Both the position numbers and the translations under genes were made by a program. 31,608 bases of DNA from HGM12587 sp964602445. GTDB lineage: Bacteria; Bacillota; Clostridia; Lachnospirales; Lachnospiraceae. The notes beneath the pieces were generated by a model that made no database searches, had not been told where the DNA came from, and saw only the letters and a program-made list of their open reading frames with translations. The stretch lies in the NCBI GenBank assembly GCA_964602445.1, contig CAZRQV010000022.1:1-31608 (forward strand), written 5' to 3'. Every line of letters starts with the position of its first letter. The stretch's first letter is position 1. Positions 25,174-31,608 of this stretch are shown piece by piece.

Positions 25174-25674
25174 ATGATTGCATTACAAATTCAGGATATT
25201 AAAAATTTCATGAGCAAACTGCTGCTCTCCCAGACATTTGATCATTTTTTCATGATCGAAGGTACAGTTATTACTTATAATACTTTTCATATCGACGGTC
25301 GAATCCAGAAAGATTTTTATACTTCCGAAGAAATAGAAGCACTTTCTCTGAACGATCAGGATTTTTCCCGCTGGCGGGAAATCCGTCCTCATTGTCTGAA
25401 TCTGATCAAAGGACACAAAACACCTTTGGGATTCCGTTTCGTCTTTCAGCTTTCCAAGGAAAATACAGCAAAACTTTTAACTGCTTCCGGAATCACTTCC
25501 ATACTTCCGGAAAATGTCTCCGGACTTTTGCTGAACATCCGGTATGACAGCAACGGGCTTTCCTGTATCACAGCTACTAACTTAAATCTTTTTACCATGG
25601 ACAAATCTCTGGAACATGCCTGGGATGAAATGGTCAAACGTTTCTTAAAACAACAGGAGATCAGCTTTTTATAG
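25174..25674 (+). CDS. DUF5721-family protein, 166 aa
   Basis: The opening MIALQIQDIKNFMSKLLLSQTFDHF, the FHIDGRIQKDFY segment and the ending in a helix (DEMVKRFLKQQEI) match what I recall of DUF5721, a family mostly from Lachnospiraceae. No function is established for it as far as I know. The protein is soluble, with no signal peptide or catalytic motif visible. It is a single gene on the plus strand with its own promoter and a terminator overlapping its stop codon. Confidence 0.85.
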   Translation: MIALQIQDIKNFMSKLLLSQTFDHFFMIEGTVITYNTFHIDGRIQKDFYTSEEIEALSLNDQDFSRWREIRPHCLNLIKGHKTPLGFRFVFQLSKENTAKLLTASGITSILPENVSGLLLNIRYDSNGLSCITATNLNLFTMDKSLEHAWDEMVKRFLKQQEISFL

Positions 25675-25697
25675 GCTGACCTCCTGTTATTTTTTTC
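25652..25697. terminator. Terminator between DUF5721 gene and htpG
   Basis: AACAGGAG-x-TCAGC pairs with GCTGACCTCCTGTT (25652-25665 with 25675-25688, one bulge), followed by ATTTTTTT on the plus strand. The stem begins inside the last codons. On the minus strand a short T-rich run follows, so it may also end htpG. Confidence 0.85.
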
Positions 25698-25733
25698 CGG
25701 TTCCTGCTGCCGGGCCTTTTGTGGTATTTCTGA

Positions 25734-27722
25734 CTATTTTGCCAGAAGCATCATGATCTGATTACTTCTTGCAATAAATTTTGTCATTGCATCTGCAGTC
25801 AGCGGTTTATGACTGAGCATTGCAAGATCATACAGCTGTTCACAGAACATTTTTGTATGTTCCTCTTCTTTGTGTTCCAGTACATACTGAACCAGCTGAT
25901 TATTTGCATTCAGAACAAGAGTCTCTTCACCGCCGAACATGGTCGGATCCATACCAGCCATACCGTACATCTTCATCATGTCCTGCATACGTCTGCTTTC
26001 TTCTGACAATGTGATCATGGAAGAAATTTCTTCATTTTTCAGTTTTTCCACTTTCACCTGCAGTTTTTCATTGTCTAATGATTTTCTAAACAGTTCTGTC
26101 AGGGCTTCTGTGGTATCTTTCATTTCTTCTTCAGATACTGCTTCTTTAAAGTCTTCCGTCAGATCTGCGTCGATTCTCTGGAAATGAACTTCTTCATGAG
26201 CACGTTCTACATGAGTAATAAATGCAGAATCAATGTTGTGGTGTAAGATCACTGCATTTTTTCCTTCTTCACGGAACATATTGATATACTGGCTCTGCTG
26301 AACTTCATCTGTTACGTAGAAGATGTTGGTCGGTTTCTTTTCTTCTTTTTCTTCTTCCTTGCCTTCTTCTACCACTTCTGTTTCCGGTTCTTCCGGAAGA
26401 AGATCCTTCAGTGTCAGATAGTTTCCGTCAATGTCTTTATAGAGGATAAAGTCCATCATCTTATCAGAGAACTTGCTGTCTTTGATACATCCAAATTTGA
26501 TAAATGGATTAATGTCATCCCAATATTTTTCGTAATCTTCGCGCTGTGTCTTGCACATACCGCTCAGTCTGTCAGCCACTTTCTTTGTAATATAATCAGA
26601 GATTTTTCTTACAAATCCGTCATTCTGCAGCGCACTTCTGGATACGTTCAGTGGAAGATCCGGACAATCGATGACACCTTTTAAAAGCATCAGGAATTCC
26701 GGAATGACTTCTTTGATATTGTCTGCAATAAATACCTGATTGTTATAGAGTTTAATCGTTCCTTCGATGGAATCATATTCTGTATTAATTTTCGGGAAGT
26801 ATAAGATTCCTTTTAAGTTAAATGGATAATCCATATTTAAGTGGATCCAGAATAATGGTTCTTTATAATCATGGAATACTTTACGATAAAATTCCAGATA
26901 ATCTTCTTTCTCACATTCATTTGGATGTTTTGTCCAAAGCGGTGTTGTATCACTTAAAGAAACCGGCATCTGCTTCTTCGGTTTTTCTTCTTTTTCTGCA
27001 GCTTCTTCTGCTTCGGAAGTTTCTCCTGCTTCTGCAGTATCCGCAGCCTCTTCTGTTTCTTCTTCTACATCAAATGCCCCTACTTCTTCACCTTCTTTAA
27101 AGAGGAAGATTTCTGTCGGCATAAAGGAACAGTATTTTTCGATGACCTCTCTTGCACGATATTCATTGGCAAATTCCAGACTTTCTTCATTCAGGAATAA
27201 TGTGATCGTTGTACCAACTTCTGTTCTTGCGCCGTCTGTCATAGAGAATTCTGTGCCGCCATCACATTCCCAATGAACCGGTTTTGCACCTTCTTTATAA
27301 GAAAGCGTATCAATGTGTACTTCATCTGCTACCATAAATGCAGAATAGAATCCAAGACCAAAATGTCCGATGATCTGATCTTCATTTGTTTTATCTTTAT
27401 ATTTTGCAAGGAAATCGGTAGCACCGGAAAATGCGATCTGGTTAATATATTCTTCTACTTCGTCCGCATCCATACCAAGACCTGTATCGATAAATTTCAA
27501 AGTCTTTGCTTCCGGATTTACCAGCACCATAACTTTATTCTTATGATCTTCCGGGAAAGTATATTCTCCCATCATTTCCAGTTTTTTCAGTTTTGTGATC
27601 GCATCACAGCCATTTGAGATCAGCTCTCTAAAGAAAATGTCATGATCTGAATACAGCCATTTTTTAATAATCGGAAAAATATTTTCGCTGTTGATTGATA
27701 AACTTCCATGTCTTTCGCTCAT
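25734..27722 (-). CDS. htpG: Chaperone HtpG (Hsp90 family)
   Basis: The 662-aa protein has the GHKL ATP site: E33 and N37 in RELISNGCDA, DTGLGMD (79-85) and GHFGLGFYSAFMVAD (119-133). Middle and C-terminal dimer domains follow, with NVSRSALQ and FIARSNQIMMLL. Two acidic low-complexity inserts, around 218-250 and around 430-455, are longer than in E. coli HtpG. It is a single gene. The upstream CIRCE points to HrcA control, so induction by heat or misfolded protein is likely. Confidence 0.97.
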   Translation of the reverse strand: MSERHGSLSINSENIFPIIKKWLYSDHDIFFRELISNGCDAITKLKKLEMMGEYTFPEDHKNKVMVLVNPEAKTLKFIDTGLGMDADEVEEYINQIAFSGATDFLAKYKDKTNEDQIIGHFGLGFYSAFMVADEVHIDTLSYKEGAKPVHWECDGGTEFSMTDGARTEVGTTITLFLNEESLEFANEYRAREVIEKYCSFMPTEIFLFKEGEEVGAFDVEEETEEAADTAEAGETSEAEEAAEKEEKPKKQMPVSLSDTTPLWTKHPNECEKEDYLEFYRKVFHDYKEPLFWIHLNMDYPFNLKGILYFPKINTEYDSIEGTIKLYNNQVFIADNIKEVIPEFLMLLKGVIDCPDLPLNVSRSALQNDGFVRKISDYITKKVADRLSGMCKTQREDYEKYWDDINPFIKFGCIKDSKFSDKMMDFILYKDIDGNYLTLKDLLPEEPETEVVEEGKEEEKEEKKPTNIFYVTDEVQQSQYINMFREEGKNAVILHHNIDSAFITHVERAHEEVHFQRIDADLTEDFKEAVSEEEMKDTTEALTELFRKSLDNEKLQVKVEKLKNEEISSMITLSEESRRMQDMMKMYGMAGMDPTMFGGEETLVLNANNQLVQYVLEHKEEEHTKMFCEQLYDLAMLSHKPLTADAMTKFIARSNQIMMLLAK

Positions 27723-27809
27723 ATGAATATCTCCTCTTTCATCTAAACTTATTTGATGCTGTCTCTATGCAGCATTCTTCTCTCTGTCATTTCTGACCAT
27801 CTGACTGAT

Positions 27810-27838
27810 ATTTTAATCTTCCGAAATATAAAAGTCAA
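27810..27838 (-). promoter_or_regulatory. Promoter of htpG
   Basis: On the minus strand TTGACT (27833-27838) and TAAAAT (27810-27815) are 17 bp apart, about 90 nt before the ATG. CIRCE lies just upstream of this -35. A TATAAT upstream of CIRCE is another possible -10 but has no matching -35. Confidence 0.65.
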
Positions 27839-27846
27839 TACAAAAA

Positions 27847-27873
27847 TTAGCACTCATTTGATTTGAGTGCTAA
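27847..27873. promoter_or_regulatory. CIRCE element (HrcA operator) at htpG
   Basis: TTAGCACTC (27847-27855), a 9-bp spacer, and GAGTGCTAA (27865-27873) match the CIRCE consensus exactly. HrcA bound here would repress htpG. Confidence 0.97.
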
Positions 27874-27973
27874 TAATTTTATGAAAATTATAAACAAATT
27901 ATAAAATATAGAAAAATCATACCTTCGTCTGTTCGATCACTTGCAATGGAATAAAATTCTCCTGTCATTGAAA

Positions 27974-28004
27974 CAAAAAAAATCCCTTGATTTCTCAAGG
28001 GATT
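27974..28004 (-). terminator. Terminator of tRNA-Leu(CAG)
   Basis: On the minus strand AATCCCTTGA and TCAAGGGATT (27995-28004 with 27981-27990, 4-nt loop) are followed by a run of T down to about 27974. It starts 2 nt after the tRNA 3' end. Confidence 0.92.
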
Positions 28005-28006
28005 CG

Positions 28007-28091
28007 TGCGGAAGAAGGGACTTGAACCCTCACGAGCGTAGCGCTCACAAGAACCTGAATCTTGCTCGTCTGCCAATTCCGACACTTCCGC
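28007..28091 (-). tRNA. tRNA-Leu (anticodon CAG)
   Basis: The 85-nt minus-strand gene folds as a class II tRNA. It has acceptor GCGGAAG...CTTCCGC with A73, the D-arm AATTGGCAGAC typical of Leu, anticodon stem CAAGA/TCTTG with loop TTCAGGT, a long variable arm (GAGCGCTACGCTC) and T-loop TTCAAGT. CCA is not encoded. It reads CUG. Confidence 0.96.
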
Positions 28092-28122
28092 ATGTGCGTG
28101 TCTTTTGCAACTCGCAAAATGT

Positions 28123-28151
28123 ATATTACATGAATCTGAACCAAAAGTCAA
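28123..28151 (-). promoter_or_regulatory. Promoter of tRNA-Leu(CAG)
   Basis: On the minus strand TTGACT (28146-28151) and TAATAT (28123-28128) are 17 bp apart, about 30 nt before the tRNA. Confidence 0.8.
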
Positions 28152-28195
28152 GCAAAAATTAAAAAACTTTTTTAAATATTTTTTTTAAAAAAGAT

Positions 28196-28224
28196 TTGAC
28201 AAACTATGAGATATCTGATAATAT
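28196..28224 (+). promoter_or_regulatory. Promoter of tRNA-Leu(AAG)
   Basis: TTGACA (28196-28201) and TAATAT (28219-28224) are 17 bp apart, with the tRNA starting 12 nt after the -10. Confidence 0.85.
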
Positions 28225-28235
28225 ACTATTTGTTC

Positions 28236-28319
28236 GCGGGAATGCTGGAATTGGCAGACAGGCTAGACTAAGGATCTAGTGTTGGCAACGACGTGAGGGT
28301 TCAAGTCCCTTTTCCCGCA
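28236..28319 (+). tRNA. tRNA-Leu (anticodon AAG)
   Basis: The 84-nt gene has acceptor GCGGGAA...TTCCCGC with A73, anticodon stem CTAGA/TCTAG around loop CTAAGGA (anticodon AAG), a class II variable arm (TGTTGGCAACGACG) and T-loop TTCAAGT. CCA is not encoded. A34 should be edited to inosine by TadA, letting it read CUU and CUC. Confidence 0.95.
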
Positions 28320-28324
28320 TCACA

Positions 28325-28362
28325 AATGGACACCATATCGAAGTGGTGTCCATTTTCTTTTT
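28325..28362 (+). terminator. Terminator of tRNA-Leu(AAG)
   Basis: AATGGACACCA and TGGTGTCCATT (28325-28335 with 28344-28354) form a perfect 11-bp stem followed by TTCTTTTT. Confidence 0.93.
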
Positions 28363-28377
28363 GCAAAAATCTTGATA

Positions 28378-28522
28378 TCATATTTCCAATTTCCACCCAT
28401 TATCACCATGGTAAATCATCAATTTTGTCATATCACCATCAATACATATATTCTCACCGGTGATAACCCCAGCTTTATCAGAACCTAGGAACAGAACCAT
28501 ATTGGCTATATCCATATCACAT
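28378..28522 (-). pseudogene. C-terminal remnant of an SDR-family oxidoreductase
   Basis: The minus strand encodes about 46 residues with no start: DIANMVLFLGSDKAGVITG, then ENICIDGDMTKLMIYHGD and a normal stop at 28378. This is the last strand-helix and C-terminal tail of short-chain dehydrogenases (the usual 'a..v.fLaSd.a.fiTGe.i.vDGG' ending, with GG changed to GD). The catalytic Tyr-x-x-x-Lys and NAD-binding parts are absent, and the sequence is cut just upstream by the terminator hairpin region at 28537. Confidence 0.8.
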
Positions 28523-28536
28523 TTTCTTAAAAACTC

Positions 28537-28573
28537 AAAAACGAGGCTGCCTTCTCTGACAACCTCGTTTTTC
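28537..28573. terminator. Bidirectional terminator hairpin
   Basis: AAAAACGAGG...TG pairs with CA...CCTCGTTTTT (28537-28550 with 28558-28573). It lies just after the MATE remnant's stop and has T-runs in both directions. Confidence 0.8.
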
Positions 28574-28582
28574 TTCTTTTCT

Positions 28583-28930
28583 TTATTCCATCACTGAAAT
28601 CTTATTTTTATTTACTCTTTTCATAAATACAACTGAAACCAGTACTGACAGAGCCTCTGCACTCGGGAAACTCAGCCATACCATCCATAGATCATGATTG
28701 GTTCTAAAATAATATTAACAACGGCACCTGTGATCTGTGCGATCGTAGAATACATACTTTTTCCCGTCGCCTGCAGTACCTTTTCATATAAGGAAAAGTA
28801 TAAAATCCCAAAAGACCAGCAGCATCTGTACCGGAAACGCCAGCATTAAGGCATTCAGTGCCTGTTCGCTCGTTCCTTCCATATTAGCCACAAAAGCACT
28901 GTCTACGATATTATAAACCGCCTGCAGCAT
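28583..28930 (-). pseudogene. Decayed MATE-family efflux gene
   Basis: Three pieces of a MATE transporter can be read on the minus strand in changing frames. The first, about 28930-28790, has QAVYNIVDSAFVANMEG and ALMLAFPVQMLL. The second, about 28800-28685, has YEKVLQATGKSMYSTIAQITG and NIILEPIMIYG. The third ends in a C-terminal WLSFPSAEALSVLVSVVFMKR with a stop at 28583. Large parts between them are missing (a full MATE protein is about 450 aa). The first ATG has no N-terminus of a normal MATE before it. It is a nonfunctional remnant. Confidence 0.85.
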
Positions 28931-29105
28931 ATTTTACTGAATTATCGCAGTGCCTGCAAATTCAAAATGCAGGCAAGCATTTCTTTCAATTTCATCATTC
29001 CTATTTTTCAATGAGGTAACTCGAAAAGACGGGATAGCAATCCGATTTTCCGGAATACCACCTCTTTGTAAGCCATCCATAAATCTTATTATATGAAACC
29101 GACCT
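28931..29105. other. Intergenic stretch with 8-bp stem-loop, possible repeat relic
   Basis: TGCCTGCA/TGCAGGCA (28951-28958 and 28968-28975) is a perfect stem with a 9-nt loop, without a T-run. The minus strand has short protein-like frames (for example MKLKEMLACILNLQALR ending at TAA) without a credible ribosome site. It may be an interspersed repeat. Confidence 0.45.
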
Positions 29106-30053
29106 TTAGAAATATACAAATTCTTCGGCTGCGGCACCTGTACGTGCGATTTCTTTCGCATGAAGGACTACGCCTGTGCCTTCGTATTCTTCTCTTTCCT
29201 CGATGGTAATGCTGGCTGTCAGCATGATCCATTCTCTGGTCTGGTATTTGGAAGCATCTACATCTTCGCAGATATAGCCGATAAATGCGGTATCATCTGC
29301 ACAGCAGGTCATTGCCATACGTCCCGGTACAAACTGGTTCTTTGGCATTCCCTTCGGTTTATAGATCATTCCTTTGAATTTGACTGTTTTTCCGTCATAT
29401 TTTTCCGGATGATCCATGGCATCAATATACCAGATACCATAATCTTCTTCTTTGATCTCGATCACATCCGCATCCAGATCAAACGGCATCACATCTTCAA
29501 ATTCAAACGGTTCTCCATCTTCCTCCTCAAACGCTACCTGCGCTCTTGGATTGACTGCACGGATATTTCTCTTATAGCTTGGTGCATCTGTCTTTTCTGT
29601 ACAACGATTAAAGATTACCAAATCCGATTCACGGCACATATCCATAAACTGGGATTTCATATTCTGCATATAAACATCAAATGTTGTTGCATCTACCAGC
29701 GTTACCTGCTGCGCACGAAACCAGCCTCGCGGCTTTTTCACTGTATTTAAAAGATCCATGCCCCACATTCCGTTGTATTCTAAAAGAATCTGGCTTGGTT
29801 TATACTTTTTCTGCACATTTTTCAAAAATTCTTCTGTAAATTCTTCTTTGCTGTCACAGTACACCACATTGGCACCATGATTTGCCAGCAGCTTTTCATC
29901 GTATTCTTCCATACCTTCTTCGCAGGCAATCACAAGGGTATCTTCCCCATCGGAAAAATATTCATCTGCAATGGTATCCAGCGCAAATACGGTCTTACCG
30001 CTTTCCAGAAATCCATTTACTACAAAAACAGGGATTCTCATTCCTAACTGCAT
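29106..30053 (-). CDS. CobW/G3E-like GTPase fused to a YcgQ-type C-terminal domain
   Basis: Residues 1-175 are a G3E P-loop domain: Walker A GFLESGKT (14-21), the metal/Mg region LEYNGMWG (91-98), VDATTFDVY (120-128) and FNRCTEK (148-154) at the place of the base-recognising NKxD. The GCxxC metal motif of CobW is not present. Residues 205-310 resemble the TIGR03943/YcgQ C-terminal region (HPEKYDGKTVKFKGMIY, NQFVPGRMAMTCCADD). The ATG follows AGGAGG, 13 bp after the other CobW gene, so they form an operon. It may be a metal-handling partner of that protein. The role is inferred. Confidence 0.85.
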   Translation of the reverse strand: MQLGMRIPVFVVNGFLESGKTVFALDTIADEYFSDGEDTLVIACEEGMEEYDEKLLANHGANVVYCDSKEEFTEEFLKNVQKKYKPSQILLEYNGMWGMDLLNTVKKPRGWFRAQQVTLVDATTFDVYMQNMKSQFMDMCRESDLVIFNRCTEKTDAPSYKRNIRAVNPRAQVAFEEEDGEPFEFEDVMPFDLDADVIEIKEEDYGIWYIDAMDHPEKYDGKTVKFKGMIYKPKGMPKNQFVPGRMAMTCCADDTAFIGYICEDVDASKYQTREWIMLTASITIEEREEYEGTGVVLHAKEIARTGAAAEEFVYF

Positions 30054-30066
30054 CGTTTCCTCCTAA

Positions 30067-31152
30067 TTACAGAAGAAATAATTTCTTCAGTTCTTCTTCG
30101 TTTAACATGGAGCCAATCACGCAAAGTCTTCCCGTGTAATCTGCTTCTCCATGACGAAGCTCGTATTCTTCCGGCACCATGTCAAAATGCAGCCATGTAC
30201 CATCAGTACAAGGTACGATTCCTTTGGCACGTAAAATGATACCGCAGTCATCTTTTTCAGACAGTTCTTTCAGAATATGCTGAATTTCTTCTTCACTGTA
30301 TTTTCTTGGTGTTTCCATTCCCCAGCTTGAGAATACTTCATCTGCATGATGGTGATGATGGTCATGATCATGGCATCCGCAAGTACAATTTTCATCATGT
30401 TCATGATGATGATCGTGGTCGTGGTGGTCATGGTCGTGATCATGGCATCCACAGGTACAATCTTCCTCATTGTCATGATGATGGTGATGATCATGTTCGT
30501 GGTCATGGCATCCGCAGGTACAATTTTCATCATGTTCGTGATGATGATGTTCTTCCTGCATATCCAGTTCTACATGTTCCATGGCATTTACGATGGTCTT
30601 TCCATTGATTTCATCCCATGGAGTGGTAATAATCGTTGCATGATCATTCTTTTCTTTCAGCTGTGCAACACATTTTGCCAGTTTTTCTTCTGACATTTTC
30701 TGTGTACGGCTTAAAACGATGGTTCCGGCATTTTCTACCTGATTGTTGAAAAATTCGCCGAAATTCTTCATATACATATTGCATTTCTGACCATCTACCA
30801 CCGTTACAGAACTGTTTACTTTTTCACCAACTGCTTCTACTGCTCTTACCACATCAGATAATTTACCAACCCCTGAAGGTTCGATAATGACGCGATCCGG
30901 TGAATATTTATCCAAAACTTCTTTTAATGCAGTACCAAAATCGCCTACCAGAGAACAGCAGATGCAGCCAGAGTTCATTTCTGTAATCTCAATTCCGGCT
31001 TCTTTTAAAAATCCGCCGTCAACACCGATCTCACCAAATTCATTTTCGATCAGCACCAGTTTTTCCCCTGCAAACGCTTCTTTTAAAAGCTTTTTGATCA
31101 GAGTTGTCTTACCGGCACCAAGGAAACCTGATACAATTTCAATTCTTGTCAT
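30067..31152 (-). CDS. CobW-family (G3E) GTPase, His-rich metal chaperone
   Basis: The 361-aa protein has Walker A GFLGAGKTT (9-17), the ENEFGEIGVD switch region (36-45), the signature GCICC (62-66) that binds metal, VIIEPSGVG (88-96) and SRTQK (148-152) where NKxD is usual. A His/Asp/Glu-rich insert (202-269) with three CTCGCH blocks separates it from the CobW C-terminal domain (about 285-361). Proteins of this type (ZNG1/YeiR-like) deliver zinc to target enzymes at the cost of GTP. Zinc is likely here, but cobalt or nickel cannot be excluded. It has an AGGAGG site and is first in a two-gene operon. No Zur box was recognised upstream. Confidence 0.93.
   Translation of the reverse strand: MTRIEIVSGFLGAGKTTLIKKLLKEAFAGEKLVLIENEFGEIGVDGGFLKEAGIEITEMNSGCICCSLVGDFGTALKEVLDKYSPDRVIIEPSGVGKLSDVVRAVEAVGEKVNSSVTVVDGQKCNMYMKNFGEFFNNQVENAGTIVLSRTQKMSEEKLAKCVAQLKEKNDHATIITTPWDEINGKTIVNAMEHVELDMQEEHHHHEHDENCTCGCHDHEHDHHHHHDNEEDCTCGCHDHDHDHHDHDHHHEHDENCTCGCHDHDHHHHHADEVFSSWGMETPRKYSEEEIQHILKELSEKDDCGIILRAKGIVPCTDGTWLHFDMVPEEYELRHGEADYTGRLCVIGSMLNEEELKKLFLL
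30346..30549 (-). repeat. In-gene tandem repeat coding His/Cys-rich metal-binding segment
   Basis: Within the CobW gene three degenerate units of about 60-80 bp repeat the pattern (D/E)-x-C-T-C-G-C-H-D-H followed by His/Asp runs (codons 202-269). The DNA is a run of cat/gat-like triplets and is likely to vary in length between strains. Confidence 0.9.
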
Positions 31153-31268
31153 AATATTTCCTCCTTTATCATAACAGCTAAAAACACTTTTTGTGCGTTT
31201 CCAGCTGATCTGCGACCGTCAAACATCTTTTTGCGTAGGCACAAACGATGTATTTTCGCCGCTATAAC
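31153..31268. other. Upstream region of the CobW operon
   Basis: These 116 bp should contain the operon's promoter. AGGAGG lies before the ATG at 31152. A TTGACG (minus strand, near 31217-31222) is a possible -35, but I see no convincing -10 or operator. Confidence 0.35.
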
Positions 31269-31295
31269 AAAAAGGGAGCGTTATGCAACACTCCC
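31269..31295 (-). terminator. Terminator after rplT
   Basis: On the minus strand GGGAGTGTT pairs with AACGCTCCC (31287-31295 with 31274-31282, one G-T pair), followed by five T (31269-31273). It ends the ribosomal-protein operon 13 nt after the rplT stop. Confidence 0.9.
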
Positions 31296-31308
31296 CTCAC
31301 AATCTGTC

Positions 31309-31608
31309 TTATTTGTTTAATTCTGCTTTTGCTGTTTCAGCTAATACTGTGAAAGCTGCTGCATCATTTACTGCTAAGTCAGCAAGAACTTTTCTGTTCA
31401 TTTCTACGCCTGCTAATTTTAAGCCGTACATGAATTTGCTGTAAGATAAACCGTTCATTCTAGCTGCTGCGTTGATACGAGCGATCCATAACTGTCTGAA
31501 CTGACGTTTTCTTTCTTTTCTACCTGCATAAGAGCTTGTTAATGCTCTCATAACAGACTGTTTTGCTACTCTGTACTGTTTAGAACGAGCGCCTCTGTAA
31601 CCTTTTGC
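31309..31608 (-). CDS. rplT: 50S ribosomal protein L20 (5' end outside window)
   Basis: The visible 99 codons and stop cover AKGYRGARSKQYRVAKQSV, then RKRQFRQLWIARINAAARMNG and ending ETAKAELNK, the L20 sequence. L20 is about 118 aa, so about 19 N-terminal residues lie beyond the window end. It helps early 50S assembly and usually is the last gene of infC-rpmI-rplT, consistent with the terminator that follows. An internal ATG at 31551 is not the start. Confidence 0.97.
   Translation of the reverse strand, partial: AKGYRGARSKQYRVAKQSVMRALTSSYAGRKERKRQFRQLWIARINAAARMNGLSYSKFMYGLKLAGVEMNRKVLADLAVNDAAAFTVLAETAKAELNK

Noticed and set aside
28934..29161. 75-codon minus-strand frame between MATE remnant and CobW
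   Set aside because: It overlaps the end of the CobW partner gene and has no ribosome site; more likely an intergenic relic.
30346..30549. Regular repeats considered as a CRISPR array
   Set aside because: Repeats are in frame inside a GTPase gene, degenerate, and without unique spacers.
30306..30693. Plus-strand frames opposite the His-rich CobW repeat
   Set aside because: They are antisense to a well-supported gene and are made of the same triplet repeat; no start site or codon bias supports them.
31153..31308. Search for a Zur box before the CobW operon
   Set aside because: No convincing palindrome of the Zur type was found by eye.

Overview
The window looks like a chromosome segment of an anaerobic low-to-mid G+C Firmicute, most likely Lachnospiraceae (Blautia/Ruminococcus-like). 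This rests on strong GGAGG ribosome sites, SigA-type promoters, a GerMN lipoprotein beside a lipoprotein ComEA, a DUF5721-type protein, a CIRCE operator at htpG and a Firmicute argC-J-B-D order. The species is inferred from gene content, not proved.

Layout. (1) 1-5358: the 3' end of comEC is present twice, as 154-bp direct repeats (55-208 and 5205-5358, two mismatches). The repeats bracket an A+T-rich cassette with a repeat unit of exactly 5150 bp. The cassette carries a 1059-aa metallophosphoesterase/P-loop NTPase (STAND-like), an 80-aa RAMA-like protein and an unrecognised 283-aa protein, and no visible recombinase. This is the best candidate for an undescribed system: a small defence-type cassette inserted at the conserved NTYGHP codons of comEC that restores the gene's end. 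(2) 5215-10847: a minus-strand competence/sporulation-type operon, comEA, OmpR-type regulator, histidine kinase, GerMN lipoprotein, comEC. (3) 10948-18652: arginine biosynthesis. argC-GNAT-argJ-argB-argD and a trailing solute-binding protein run leftward, and argG runs rightward. Both are controlled from a shared region with ArgR-box-like sites. (4) 18716-23316: an RND transporter with its lipoprotein adaptor. (5) 23635-27873: a small membrane protein, DegV, DUF5721 and htpG with a perfect CIRCE. (6) 27974-28362: two divergent tRNA-Leu genes (CAG and AAG), each with promoter and terminator. (7) 28378-29105: decayed SDR and MATE gene remnants. (8) 29106-31152: a pair of CobW/G3E GTPase metal-chaperone genes, one with a long His/Cys repeat. 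(9) rplT (L20), cut by the window end.

How parts work together. The arg genes cover glutamate to ornithine by the acetyl-cycle plus argininosuccinate synthesis; argF and argH are not in the window. ComEA and ComEC would bind and import DNA. The two CobW proteins probably act together in metal (zinc) allocation. Several intergenic stretches carry protein-like but broken reading frames and may belong to interspersed repeat families. Coordinates of promoters and terminators were read by eye, and family calls rest on motifs without database searches.
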